DNA of 64,000 nt from CAVRTM01 sp963696105 (GCA_963696105.1 CAVOIP010000003.1:310001-374000), one strand, 5' to 3'. Positions 40,120-49,239 are shown, counted from the first letter of the stretch. Notes: generated by a model from the sequence alone, not told the origin. A program made the numbers and translations.

Positions 40120-43038
40120 TCAGCTCCCGCTGGGCACGCCGTAGACCGCGAGCTCGCTGGAGTCCAGGTACGGCGACTTCGGGTCCTGCGGGCTCAGCAT
40201 GGTGTAGCGCACGAAGCGCACCTTGGTGGCGCCCCCGGTCGGCGTGATCGGGTTCAGCTTGCCGAGGTCGGCGGACGTGAACGTCCCGCTCCCGGCTGGC
40301 ACCCACGTGGTGCCGTCGGTCGAGGTCTCGACCGTGTAGCCGGCGGTGGCGGCGTTGGCCTTGTCACCACAGGTGTTCGACGGGTCGATGGCGATCGTGC
40401 TGACGTCCACCGCGCTGGGCAGCTTCACCACGACGTGCTTGGCTGGTCCTGCGTCGCTGCCCCAGCCGGAGCCGAGCGACTGGTCCAGCAGGGCCGAGGG
40501 TCCGCAGCCGTAGGCGGTGTAGTCCGGACCGTTGAAGTCGGTCACCGAGGCACCACCGCTGGCGGCGGCCCAGTCGCGTCGTACGGCCCAGTTCCTCGTG
40601 GTGGCGCCACGGCCGACCGACACCGTCGACACCTGCGAGTCGTAGCCGGCGCCGCCCACGACGACGTCGGGGTAGGTGCCGGGGAGGATGCCGGAGATGC
40701 TGTAGCCGCCGTTGGCGTCGGTCGTCGCCGTGTAGTCACCGGGGAAGCCGGAGTTGTGTCCCCCGAAGGCGACGGTCGCGCCCTTGACCCCGGCGCCGGT
40801 CCCCTCGTCGGTGACGGCCCCCGTCAGGGTGCCTCGCGGCGTCCGGGCCGACGGTGGGGTGGAGAAGTCCTCCACGGGGTGCAGGTCGTCACCGCTGACG
40901 GTGCCGGCGAAGAACCCCATGCCCCGCGTGGCGAAGACCTTCCAGATCTTCCTGGCGTTGCTCCCGCGGTGGATCGCCTGGTCGGCCTGGAGGATGGCGT
41001 TGCGCATGTCCAGGTAGGACGGGTAGGTCGGCGACAGCTCCATGCCACGGGTCACCAGCGACTCGGCGAGCTTGGGCCCAAGCGCGCTGCGCAGGTCCCA
41101 CAGCGTCTGCGCCCAGATCTCCCCGGCGGCGTGCACGTCGCCCGTCGCGTCGTAGATCCGGCCGAAGTCGCCGTAGGTGTAGCCGCCCGTGGACGTGCCC
41201 CTGGTGCCGGGGCAGGCCTTCGCGGTCGAGCCGACCGGGCAGTCCGTGGCCTCGCTGCGGATGCCCTTGCCGGCGCCGACGTAGACGCCCATGGTGAGGT
41301 CACCGGGCTTGCGGCTGTCCTTGATGGAGCCCTGGTTGACGAGGTAGTCCAGCGCGTACCAGTCGCTCCAGGCCTCACCCATCGAGCCACCCTGCACGGA
41401 GTCCAGCGCCGGGTTGTTGTCGGCGTCGGTCACCAGCCGGTGGGACAGCCCGTGGGTGTACTCGTGGAAGACGATGTCCGCCTCGTCCGAGCCCATGGTC
41501 GGGATGAACCGGTCCTGCGCGGAGCTGGCGCCCGGCTGGTGCCAGAGGTACATCTGCATCGTCGGGGACTGCCCGTCCGGTGGGGTGGCGAAGTTGGCGT
41601 TGTCGATGTGTCGCAGGTCCGGCAGCCCCTTGTTGACGGCCGCGCCGTCCAGCGACTCGTTGTGGACCGGGTCGCCGCCCTTGCCGTACCCGCTGGAGTT
41701 CACCTGCTGGAAGTTGCCGGCCGCCTCGGTGAACCCGATCGGCGCCTTCGCCAGGTAGTCGTGCCACGTGTTGACGAAGTAGAAGTTCTGCGCAGCCGAG
41801 CGCTCGTCGTTCGTCTGCCACGAGTACGCGGAGTTCGGGTCCCAGGTGCACACGTACGCTGTGCACGGCTCGCCGGTGGGGTCGGTCCGCACCAGCGGGA
41901 ACCGATAGCCCTTCGCACCGGGGCTGATCTCCTCCGTGGAGTCGGCCGCGTTGTTGTCGTTGGTGTCGCTGTAGGTGTGCACGTTGTTGCCGAACAGCAC
42001 CACCGCGCCCTTGGGGAGCCAACCGGGGCGGTTGAGGCTGACGGTGTGCGTCCTGCCGCTGCTGCCGGGGGCACCGGGGTAGTAGTCGAAGACGTCGGCC
42101 TGGTCCTTGCCGGCGGCAGCACGAGCCGGCTTGGCCTTGCCGGAGCCGGCGGCGCCGCTCGTGCCGTTGGCCGTCAGCTCCGAGCTGAGCACGTCGCGGT
42201 AGAGGATCCGCCCGGACTCGGCGTCGATGACGTCCAGCGTCGGTGTGGCCGCGGACATCGTGACGGTCTGTATCGCACGACGGGTGCCGCCGGCGGTGTG
42301 GAACAGCACCGGCGTGCCGGTGTCGCCCTTGGCCGGAGCGACCTGCTCCTCCCCCATGTCCTTCTTGGACACCCGGATCGCCGCGTCGACACTCAGACTC
42401 GCACGCAGGGTGGCGGGCGCGTGCAGCCCCGGCACCGGCGAGCCGGTCACATTGATGAGCCGACCATCCTTGGTCACGTTGGCTTCGAGGCCGTTCCCGA
42501 ACAGCGGCACGCCGTCGACCTTCTGGACGAAGGCCAGGTGGTGGATGCCCGCGATGTCGACGTAGTCGCGGGCGAGCTCGAGCTGTGCGAGATCCGTTGC
42601 GGACAGGGCAAAGACGTCCGCGTGGGCGCGCACGTAGCCCAGGGCGACGCTCTTCGCCGACGCCCGCGACGGACCCGTCAGCATGCCGTCGAGCCGACTG
42701 ACCTGACGCGGGGTGCCGGTCAGCGGGTCCACGTCGATGACCGACTGCGGACCGAGCGCCTTGGCCAGCTTGCGCACGGGCGCCGCGGCTTCGAGCGCGG
42801 CGGACCGGTTGGCGTGGGCCTTCTGCTGGGCCGGCGTGGTGCCCTCGCGGATGTCGAAGACCCCCGTGGTGTCCTTGCCGGCCGTGCCGCCACGGGCGCC
42901 TGCGCCGGGGCTGGTGGGGCGGTCGAGCTGGCCGGAAGGGTTGCTGGCCGCCTGGGCCAGCGGCTGGAACGCGAGCATGCCTGTGCTGCATGCGGTTGCG
43001 AGGACCAGCGCTGAGGTGACGCGTGAGCGTCGGGACAT
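40120..43038 (-). CDS. Secreted M36 family (fungalysin-type) metallopeptidase
   Basis: Exported zinc protease of 972 residues. A Sec signal peptide ends near LAQAAS (about residue 31). An FTP-like propeptide region follows to about 360. The catalytic domain has HEYTH (near residue 522) with downstream GEAWSDWYALDYL giving the third ligand. After the catalytic domain come a carboxypeptidase-regulatory-like beta-sandwich (LTGAVTDEGTGAGVKGATVA) and a C-terminal discoidin-like domain (VVVKLPSAVDVSTIAIDPS, VRFVRYTML). GGAGG five bases before the ATG supports the start. It probably degrades external protein; the two extra domains suggest binding to a surface or substrate. Confidence 0.92.
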   Translation of the reverse strand: MSRRSRVTSALVLATACSTGMLAFQPLAQAASNPSGQLDRPTSPGAGARGGTAGKDTTGVFDIREGTTPAQQKAHANRSAALEAAAPVRKLAKALGPQSVIDVDPLTGTPRQVSRLDGMLTGPSRASAKSVALGYVRAHADVFALSATDLAQLELARDYVDIAGIHHLAFVQKVDGVPLFGNGLEANVTKDGRLINVTGSPVPGLHAPATLRASLSVDAAIRVSKKDMGEEQVAPAKGDTGTPVLFHTAGGTRRAIQTVTMSAATPTLDVIDAESGRILYRDVLSSELTANGTSGAAGSGKAKPARAAAGKDQADVFDYYPGAPGSSGRTHTVSLNRPGWLPKGAVVLFGNNVHTYSDTNDNNAADSTEEISPGAKGYRFPLVRTDPTGEPCTAYVCTWDPNSAYSWQTNDERSAAQNFYFVNTWHDYLAKAPIGFTEAAGNFQQVNSSGYGKGGDPVHNESLDGAAVNKGLPDLRHIDNANFATPPDGQSPTMQMYLWHQPGASSAQDRFIPTMGSDEADIVFHEYTHGLSHRLVTDADNNPALDSVQGGSMGEAWSDWYALDYLVNQGSIKDSRKPGDLTMGVYVGAGKGIRSEATDCPVGSTAKACPGTRGTSTGGYTYGDFGRIYDATGDVHAAGEIWAQTLWDLRSALGPKLAESLVTRGMELSPTYPSYLDMRNAILQADQAIHRGSNARKIWKVFATRGMGFFAGTVSGDDLHPVEDFSTPPSARTPRGTLTGAVTDEGTGAGVKGATVAFGGHNSGFPGDYTATTDANGGYSISGILPGTYPDVVVGGAGYDSQVSTVSVGRGATTRNWAVRRDWAAASGGASVTDFNGPDYTAYGCGPSALLDQSLGSGWGSDAGPAKHVVVKLPSAVDVSTIAIDPSNTCGDKANAATAGYTVETSTDGTTWVPAGSGTFTSADLGKLNPITPTGGATKVRFVRYTMLSPQDPKSPYLDSSELAVYGVPSGS

Positions 43039-43133
43039 GGCGCCTCCGATTCGGGAAATGATGACCCCGTGATCGTCCCCCCGGTCAGGAACCACCACAA
43101 CCGCCGGCGTGCCGCCCGGACGTAAAAGGTTGG

Positions 43134-44702
43134 TCAGGTTTCGCGGGTTTCCTCAGGGATGAGCGTCTCGCGCCGAAGCACACGGCCTGCGAAGAAGTCC
43201 GGCGCCACGAGGTTGTAGCCGACCATGAGCACCAGACCGAGCAGGAGCGAGCCGACTCCGGTCAGGAAGACGCCGCCCAGCTGCCAGTGCGGCGGGAACG
43301 GCAACGTCCACGACGTGGTGCCGTAGTCGGGCTTGGCGTAGTCGAGGACTGCCCTGACGAACGCCGACACGAGCATGACGCCGCCCACCAGCGGCAGGAC
43401 GCCCTTGACGAGCAGCGCCCTCGAGCTGCCGAACAGCTCGTGGCGGAAGAACCACGCGCAGGCGAAGCCGGTCATCCCGTAGTAGAACGCGATCAGCAGA
43501 CCGATCGACGCGACGGTGTCGCCGAGCACGTTGGGGCTGAGCCGGACCAGGACGACGTAGAACGCGACGGAGGCGACACCCATGCCGACCGTCGACCAGG
43601 TCGGCGTGAGGTGTCGAGGGTGGATCCGCTTGAAGTTGGCGGGAATCGCCCGGAACACGGCCATGGACAAGGTCGTCCGTGCCGTCGGCAGGATGGTGGT
43701 CAGCGTGGACGCCGCGGCCGAGCTGAGGACCATGAGGATGAGCAGCTTGGTCAGTCCCCCACCGATGATGCTCGAGCCGAAGACGGCGTGGCCGAGCACG
43801 GACAGCACGTCGCCGGCATTGTCGGGGTTGCCGAGGCCGATCCCCTTGCTGCCGATGCCGGAGTAGGCCTGGGCCGCTACGGTGACCATGCTGTAGATGG
43901 CGAGCAGGAGCAGCGTCGACAGGACCGCCGCCCGTCCGGGGGTGTGCGCCTTGTCCCTCGTCTCCTCGTTCACGGAGACCGCGGTGTCCCATCCCCAGTA
44001 GATGAACACCGCCAGGAGCACCCCGTCGGCGAGTGCGCTGAGCGAGGGCACCTGGAACGGGTTGAACCAGGACCACGACGGCGGGATCGACGTCGCCGCA
44101 GCGTGTCCGGTCCACACCCGCACGAGGGCGACGACCGACAGGACGACCAGCATGAACATCTCGACGCCGAGCAGCGCGTACTGCACGCGCGCCGAGAGCT
44201 CGATGCCGACGTAGCAGATCCACGTCATCAGGACGATCCAGAGCACACCTGCCACCGTGGTCGCGAAGGCGTTGGTGGCAAGGCTGTCCAGGCCGACGAG
44301 CAGGAAGCCGTACTGGCCGGCGATCTGGGCCAGGTTCGCCATGACGATGATGTCGGCGGCGACGATCGCCCAGCCGCCCATCCAGCCCGTGTGCGGCCCG
44401 AACGCCCGGGTCGCCCAGGTGAAGGTCGTGCCGCAGTCGGGGTCGACGCGGTTCAGCTGCTGGTAGGCCACGGCGATGAAGAGCATCGGCAGGAACGCGA
44501 GGATCATCACCGCCGGTGACTGCAGGCCCACCGCCAGCACGACGGCGCCGATCGTGGCGGCGAGGCTGTACGCCGGTGCCGTGGAGGCCACGCCGATCAC
44601 CACGCTGGACATCAGGCCCAGCGCTCCCCCCTTCAGTCCCTTGTCGCCGCCGGACTCGTCGACCACGTCGACCGGCGGGGTCGTGGGCACGCTGGGCGAC
44701 AT
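43134..44702 (-). CDS. APC family amino-acid permease
   Basis: Membrane transporter of 522 residues with about 12 helices. APC superfamily features are GLMSSVVIGVASTAPAYSLAATIG at the first helix, DCGTTFTWATRAFGPHTGWMGGW and VNEETRDKAHTPGRAA. The start has GGAGG six bases upstream. Substrate could be an amino acid or amine. It follows the decayed ATPase on the same strand and precedes the M36 protease, so uptake of peptide-derived amino acids is plausible but only inferred. Confidence 0.9.
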   Translation of the reverse strand: MSPSVPTTPPVDVVDESGGDKGLKGGALGLMSSVVIGVASTAPAYSLAATIGAVVLAVGLQSPAVMILAFLPMLFIAVAYQQLNRVDPDCGTTFTWATRAFGPHTGWMGGWAIVAADIIVMANLAQIAGQYGFLLVGLDSLATNAFATTVAGVLWIVLMTWICYVGIELSARVQYALLGVEMFMLVVLSVVALVRVWTGHAAATSIPPSWSWFNPFQVPSLSALADGVLLAVFIYWGWDTAVSVNEETRDKAHTPGRAAVLSTLLLLAIYSMVTVAAQAYSGIGSKGIGLGNPDNAGDVLSVLGHAVFGSSIIGGGLTKLLILMVLSSAAASTLTTILPTARTTLSMAVFRAIPANFKRIHPRHLTPTWSTVGMGVASVAFYVVLVRLSPNVLGDTVASIGLLIAFYYGMTGFACAWFFRHELFGSSRALLVKGVLPLVGGVMLVSAFVRAVLDYAKPDYGTTSWTLPFPPHWQLGGVFLTGVGSLLLGLVLMVGYNLVAPDFFAGRVLRRETLIPEETRET

Positions 44703-44870
44703 GGCTTCCTCCCGTGGGCCGCCCCGCGGCAGGGCGTCAACCACTCCGAGCGTGGGCCGACAGCACGTGCCGCGCCTCCTCCCCGAGGTATGAACCCGCG
44801 GGCACGTAGGCGCGACGCGCGGGATTCCAGCCGGCGCGCCGTACGGGCTGGCCGCGGTTCCGGCGCGGTG

Positions 44871-45438
44871 TCACTCGAGCACGTGGCGCAGGTAGCGTTC
44901 CGGGCCGCCCAGGAACCGCCGGTGGTGGTCCACGAGCGCCAGGTCGTCCCACGCGGTCTCCTGCCAGCCGGAGCCGTCGAGCCGCGAGCGCAGCACCTCC
45001 AGGAACGACTCGCCGTGGCTCATCTCGTGGAAGTGCGCCTCGCGGCCTTCCCGCGCGGGGTTTGGACTCCAGGTAGGTGTAGAAGCCGTGCATCGTCTCG
45101 GCACGCAGGACGTAGCCCCACCACGACGCGCCCGCCTCACGCTGGACGCGCAGCCAGCCGGCGGGCGGGGACTCGCTGGACCGGGTCCCGTGCCGGGCGT
45201 GAATGGAGCCGCCCTCGGCGTTCAGCCCGTAGGCCATGGCGATGGCCTCGACCAGCGTCGACTTCCCGGTGCCGTTGTCGCCGACGAGGACGGTGGCCGG
45301 TCCCAGCTCCAGGCCGTCGCGCAGCAGCTGCCTCACGGCCGGCAGCGCACCGGGCCAGCCGGTCTCGTCGACCGCCGCCGCGGGGGCCCGCCCGACGCGC
45401 CGCAACGGCAGCCGGCGGTCGAACCGATGCCGTGCCAT
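44871..45438 (-). pseudogene. AAA family ATPase, degraded (frameshift plus internal deletion)
   Basis: Remnant of an ABC-like AAA ATPase. The intact N-terminal part (MARHRFDRRLPLRRVG) has Walker A GDNGTGKST in LVGDNGTGKSTLVEAIAM. At about 45061-45063 a one-base shift in an A-run (AAA on the coding strand) breaks the frame after TYLES. The sequence resumes in another frame with FHEMSHGESFLEVLRSRLDGSG, the signature region. It then jumps directly to WQETAWDDLALVDHHRRFL, the family's C-terminus. The Walker B segment (normally LLDEPE with about 50-60 residues around it) is missing. The shift alone could be an assembly error; the in-frame loss of the core indicates real decay. Confidence 0.75.
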
Positions 45439-45518
45439 GTCGGGCCCCGGTCTCGCCGTGCCTGCTCCTGGCGACGAATATGCCGTGGGACCGAGGCCCG
45501 CCCGCCCGGTGGCGACCG

Positions 45519-46685
45519 TCAGCGGTCGGGGACCGGTTGGGGCGCCGGCGGTCCGACGTACCGGGCGGACGGGCGGATGATCCGCGGATCGGCCGCCTGC
45601 TCCAGCACGTTCGCCGACCAGCCGATGGCCCGGGCGACGGCGAAGGTGGGGGTGAACATCTCGCGGGACAGGCCGCACAGCGCCATCACCACCCCCGCGT
45701 AGAACTCGACGTTGGTGTGCAGCTCGCGGCCGGGCTTGAGCTCGGCCAGGATCTCGACCACGCGGCGCTCGACCTGGACGGCGAGCCCGACCAGCCGGCC
45801 GGCCTCGTCGTCCCCGCGCGCGAGCGACTGGGCGACCCCCCGCAGCATGCGCGAGCGCGGGTCCTCGGTGCGGTAGACCGCGTGGCCGAAGCCCATGACC
45901 CGGTCGCCCGCCAGCACCCGCCGCCGGATCCACGGGTCGATCCGGTCCGGCGTGCCGATGGCATCGAGGGTCTCCAGGGCCCGGCTGGGCGCACCCCCGT
46001 GCAGGGGCCCGGACAGGGCACCGATCGCGGCCACGAGGCAGGCGGCGACGTCGGCGCCCGTGGAGGCGACCACGCGGGCGGTGAACGTCGAGGCGTTGAA
46101 GCCGTGGTCGACGGTCAGCAGGAGGTACTGCTCCACGGCCCGCGCCCGCTCGGGCGCCGGCTCCTCGCCCGTGAGCATCGTCAGGTACGCCGCGGCATGG
46201 CCCAGGTCGTCCCGTGGCTCGAGCGGCGCCTTCCCCGTGCCCAGGCGGTGCAGCGCGGCCAGGATCGTCGGCACGGCCGCCGCCAGCCCGAGCGCGTCCC
46301 GCCGCCGCTGGTCGGGGGTGAGGTCGTAGACCGGGGCCAGGGCGCGCGCGCTGCCCAGCAGCGACAGGGTCGTACGCAGGCCGTCCAGCGGGCTGCCACC
46401 GGCCGCGGCGATCGCCGGGAGTGCAGCGAGGACCGCGGCCGGCAGGTGGCGCGCGGCCGCGACCTCGTGGGCGAAGGCAGCCGCCTCGGGGACGGCGGGC
46501 AGCCTGCCCTCGAACAGCAGGTGCCAGACGTCCTCGAGGCTGCGCCGGTGTGCCAGGTCCAGCGCGGAGTACTCGCGGTAGTGGTAGAACCCCTCGCGCC
46601 CGCGGACGTCGCCGAGCGCGGTCTCGGCGACGACCACCCCCTTCAGGCCGGGTGGGACGTCAACGGTGTCGGACACGGTGGTCAT
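45519..46685 (-). CDS. Citrate/2-methylcitrate synthase family protein
   Basis: A 388-residue enzyme of the citrate synthase family that condenses acetyl- or propionyl-CoA with oxaloacetate. Catalytic histidines are in GPLHGGAPS and GFGHAVYRTEDPR; the usual catalytic Asp position reads NVEFYAG, a Glu, as in some actinobacterial relatives. GGGAG six bases before the ATG. It is divergent from a second, HTH-bearing citrate synthase, a pairing typical of actinomycete citrate synthase 1/2 loci. Methylcitrate synthase is possible; no prpB or prpD lies nearby. Confidence 0.87.
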   Translation of the reverse strand: MTTVSDTVDVPPGLKGVVVAETALGDVRGREGFYHYREYSALDLAHRRSLEDVWHLLFEGRLPAVPEAAAFAHEVAAARHLPAAVLAALPAIAAAGGSPLDGLRTTLSLLGSARALAPVYDLTPDQRRRDALGLAAAVPTILAALHRLGTGKAPLEPRDDLGHAAAYLTMLTGEEPAPERARAVEQYLLLTVDHGFNASTFTARVVASTGADVAACLVAAIGALSGPLHGGAPSRALETLDAIGTPDRIDPWIRRRVLAGDRVMGFGHAVYRTEDPRSRMLRGVAQSLARGDDEAGRLVGLAVQVERRVVEILAELKPGRELHTNVEFYAGVVMALCGLSREMFTPTFAVARAIGWSANVLEQAADPRIIRPSARYVGPPAPQPVPDR

Positions 46686-46763
46686 GGCAGCTCCCTGGCG
46701 GCTACGGCTACGGCGCCGGCACCCGCCGGCTCTGAGCACTGTCCGTCGCGACGTCCATGGTTG

Positions 46764-46779
46764 TCAACGTTGATACAGT
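46764..46779 (+). promoter_or_regulatory. Leaderless promoter with overlapping palindrome, citrate synthase divergent region
   Basis: TACAGT (46774-46779) lies six bases before the ATG at 46786, fitting a -10 box for a leaderless message. Immediately upstream is the perfect palindrome TCAACGTTGA (46764-46773), where a bound regulator would block the polymerase. The HTH of the gene product itself is a candidate binder. Confidence 0.45.
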
Positions 46780-46785
46780 CAATGT

Positions 46786-48057
46786 ATGACGCCCCGCGAC
46801 GACCGCCGACTGACCAGCCGCGAGGCGGCCGACCGCCTGGGGGTGCGCCTGGAGACGGTCTACGCCTACGCCAGCCGGGGCCTGCTGACCAGCCGGCGCG
46901 CGGCCGCCGGCCGGGGCAGCACCTTCGACCCCGACGAGGTGGAGGCCCTCCTCGCGCGAGACCGACGAGGAGGGCCCCCGCGAGGAGGGCCGTCCCGGCC
47001 CGCCGGGTGGCGGGGACCCGCAGTGGACACCGACATCAGCCTCATCGAGGGCGCCAGGTTGTTCTTTCGCGGGGTCGACGCCGTGGCCCTGGCCCGCGCC
47101 GGCGGCTTCGAGCGCACGGCACGGTGGCTCTGGACCGGCGCGACCAGCGGGAGCCGGTTCGAGCCGTCCCCGGAGCCCCTGGCTGCGGCGCGGGCCGCGG
47201 TCGCCGCCCTCCCGCCGAGCGCCGACCTGGTCTCGCAGCTGCGCGTCGCCGTGGCCGCGGCGTCGTCGGCGGACCCCCTGAGGTACGACACGCGGGGGCC
47301 CGCGGTGCTGGCCACCGCCACCGCGCTCCTGGCCACGATGGTGGAGGCGCTCCCCCGCACCGGTGCCGAGGCCGCCGACGCCGCCGCCGTTCCCGACCGT
47401 GCCGGGGAGGACCCGCCCCTGGCGACCCGGCTGTGGGCCCGGCTCACTCCCCACGCTCCCTCGAAGGGCCTCCTGTGGTCCCTGGATGCGGCGCTGGTCC
47501 TCCTGGTCGACCACGACCTGGCGGTGTCCACCGTCGCGGCGCGCACCGCCGCGTCCGCCCGTGCGCATCCCTACGCGGTCGTCTCGACCGGCCTGTCGGC
47601 GATGGAGGGACCGCTGCACGGGGCGGCGAGCACCCTGGCGTACGACGTCCTGGGCCAGTGTCTCGACGGCGATCCGCGCCTCGTCGTGGCCGAGCACCTG
47701 CGAGCGGGCCGAGCGCTGCCCGGCTTCGGCCACGGCCTCTACCCCGAGGGTGATCCGCGTGCCGCGCTGCTGCTCGAGCTGCTGGGAGGGGACCCCGCCG
47801 CGTCGGCCGTGCTCGGCGCTGTGCAGCGGCTCACGGCGGCCAGCGGGCTGCAGCCGAACATCGACCTGGCGCTCGCCGCCCTGGCCCGGGCGGCGGGCAT
47901 GCCCCGGGACGCGGGCGAGGTCGTCTTCTCCATCGCCCGGTCGGTCGGCTGGGTGGCCCACGCCCTGGAGGAGTACGACGAGACGCCTCTACGGTTCCGG
48001 GGGCAGGGGCACTACCGCGGGCCGCGGCCGCCACAGCCGCTGCCGTGGACCTCCTGA
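46786..48057 (+). CDS. Citrate synthase with N-terminal MerR-like helix-turn-helix
   Basis: A 423-residue fusion. Residues 8-60 form an excisionase/MerR-type HTH (LTSREAADRLGVRLETVYAYASRGLL, RRAAAGRGSTFDPDEVEALL). From about 80 a citrate synthase domain follows: GPLHGAAS, GFGHGLYPEGDPR and NIDLALAALARAAG with the catalytic Asp. Such fusions occur in actinomycetes next to a second citrate synthase gene, as here, and are thought to act as enzyme and regulator. The ATG is probably leaderless. Between the two modules is a short Gly/Pro/Arg-rich linker (RRGGPPRGGPSRPAGWRG). Confidence 0.88.
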   Translation: MTPRDDRRLTSREAADRLGVRLETVYAYASRGLLTSRRAAAGRGSTFDPDEVEALLARDRRGGPPRGGPSRPAGWRGPAVDTDISLIEGARLFFRGVDAVALARAGGFERTARWLWTGATSGSRFEPSPEPLAAARAAVAALPPSADLVSQLRVAVAAASSADPLRYDTRGPAVLATATALLATMVEALPRTGAEAADAAAVPDRAGEDPPLATRLWARLTPHAPSKGLLWSLDAALVLLVDHDLAVSTVAARTAASARAHPYAVVSTGLSAMEGPLHGAASTLAYDVLGQCLDGDPRLVVAEHLRAGRALPGFGHGLYPEGDPRAALLLELLGGDPAASAVLGAVQRLTAASGLQPNIDLALAALARAAGMPRDAGEVVFSIARSVGWVAHALEEYDETPLRFRGQGHYRGPRPPQPLPWTS

Positions 48058-48130
48058 GAGGGTGAGCCAGCCGCGCGGCCGACCGTCGCCATCGGTGCCG
48101 TGGGTCGGCGACCGCAGGCCCGTGGTCCCC

Positions 48131-48190
48131 GGGACCCGGAACCACGGGACCCGGAACCACGGGACCCGGGACCACGGGACCCGGGTCACG
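48131..48190. repeat. Tandem 15-bp repeat, four copies
   Basis: Four head-to-tail copies of a 15-bp unit with GGGACCCGGAACCAC as copies one and two; copy three changes one base, copy four several. It fills the gap between two convergent genes, directly before the udgX stop. It does not look like a terminator or a CRISPR array. Confidence 0.8.
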
Positions 48191-48195
48191 GGGCC

Positions 48196-48801
48196 TCAGC
48201 CCACGGCGTCGGCGACCGTCCGGAGGTCGTCCACCAGGGCGGCATACGCCAGGTGGTGCTCGTCGCCCCGGGTGCGCAGGACCGCGGACGGGTGCACGGT
48301 CACCAGGACCGGCCGCTCCCCCACCGGTGTCTGGCGCGGCTCGATGCGACCACGCTCCTTCGTGACCTTGACCCCGGGACCGAGGACGGCGCGCGCCGCG
48401 GTGGCCCCGAGCAGGACGACCGCCTCGGCAGGCACGTCGACCAGCTCGGCCTCCAGCCACGTGCGGCAGGCGACCAGGTGTGCCAGGTCCGGCTTCTGGT
48501 GGATCCGGCGCTTGCCCCGCTCGGTGAACCTGAAGTGCTTGACCGCGTTGGTGAGGTAGTCGTCCTCCTCGGCCAGGCCGGCCTCGCTGATGGCGCGCCG
48601 CAGCAGCCGTCCGGCCGGCCCGACAAAGGGCTCTCCGCCGGTGTCCTCGGCGTCACCCGGCTGTTCTCCGACCATCACCACGCACGCGTCGGGTGGGCCG
48701 CTGGAGAAGACCACCTGGGTCGCCGGCCGCCACAGCTCGCAGCCTCTGCAGGCCGGCGCCGCCGCCCTCAGGGCGCCGACCGACGCCTGGGGCGGCACCA
48801 C
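48196..48801 (-). CDS. udgX: UdgX-type uracil-DNA binding/glycosylase family protein
   Basis: Iron-sulfur uracil-DNA glycosylase superfamily member of 201 residues. Motif A is GEQPGD (45-50), motif B is VTVHPSAVLR. The loop KRRIHQ (97-102) is the hallmark of UdgX; its histidine (here His101) forms a covalent bond to the uracil site in the mycobacterial enzyme. An N-terminal CRGC supplies two probable cluster cysteines. The GTG start has no clear ribosome-binding site, and an in-frame extension upstream is low-complexity, so the exact start is uncertain. It probably binds uracil in DNA irreversibly and marks deaminated sites for repair. Confidence 0.88.
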   Translation of the reverse strand: MVPPQASVGALRAAAPACRGCELWRPATQVVFSSGPPDACVVMVGEQPGDAEDTGGEPFVGPAGRLLRRAISEAGLAEEDDYLTNAVKHFRFTERGKRRIHQKPDLAHLVACRTWLEAELVDVPAEAVVLLGATAARAVLGPGVKVTKERGRIEPRQTPVGERPVLVTVHPSAVLRTRGDEHHLAYAALVDDLRTVADAVG

Positions 48802-49090
48802 GCGGCGGCGCCGGGGCGGTCCGGTCGGTCCATGGCACCACAGTGGCAGGCTTCGCCAGAACCAGCGCGCTGGACGGGCAGGGCTGGACGGGACGCGCGG
48901 GGACGCGCCGAAAGGGACGGACTGAAGGCGGCGCCCCAGCACGAGGGGACTTCCCGGCGACGCAGCCGAAGCCAGTACGCGCAAAGGCGTCGACGGTCGA
49001 CCGGTCCCGGACGTACGCTCGAGATCTCACCACGGCGCCGGGATCACCGCCCGGCACCAGCGTGGTTCGAGGTTCTTTCTGGAGGACGAC
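48802..49090. other. Intergenic region before the 36-residue gene
   Basis: About 290 bases with no supported gene. It must hold promoters for the leftward udgX and the rightward small gene. TACGCT at about 49012-49017 is a possible -10 for the latter. No repeat or RNA is seen. Confidence 0.4.
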
Positions 49091-49201
49091 ATGGGCACCA
49101 AGAACAAGGGCGGACGAGAGGTCCGCAAACCCAAACAGGCCAAGAAGCCCAAGGCCGCAGCGCCGACCACGGTGGTGCCACCGGGGCGCGCCGCGAAGTA
49201 G
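49091..49201 (+). CDS. Small basic protein (36 aa)
   Basis: A 36-residue protein that starts MGTKNKGGREVRKPKQAKKP and ends in a Pro/Ala tail. A strong GGAGG lies five bases before the ATG, and a perfect 15-bp hairpin follows the stop, so it is very likely expressed as a single-gene unit. Similar tiny Lys/Arg-rich proteins of unknown role are common in actinomycetes. The charge suggests nucleic-acid or ribosome association, a guess only. Confidence 0.75.
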   Translation: MGTKNKGGREVRKPKQAKKPKAAAPTTVVPPGRAAK

Positions 49202-49239
49202 CAGGGGTGCTCCGGCACGCCGGGAGCGCCATCGGAACA

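Noticed and set aside
48131..48190. CRISPR array
   Set aside because: Units are 15 bp with no spacers between them, and no cas gene is present.
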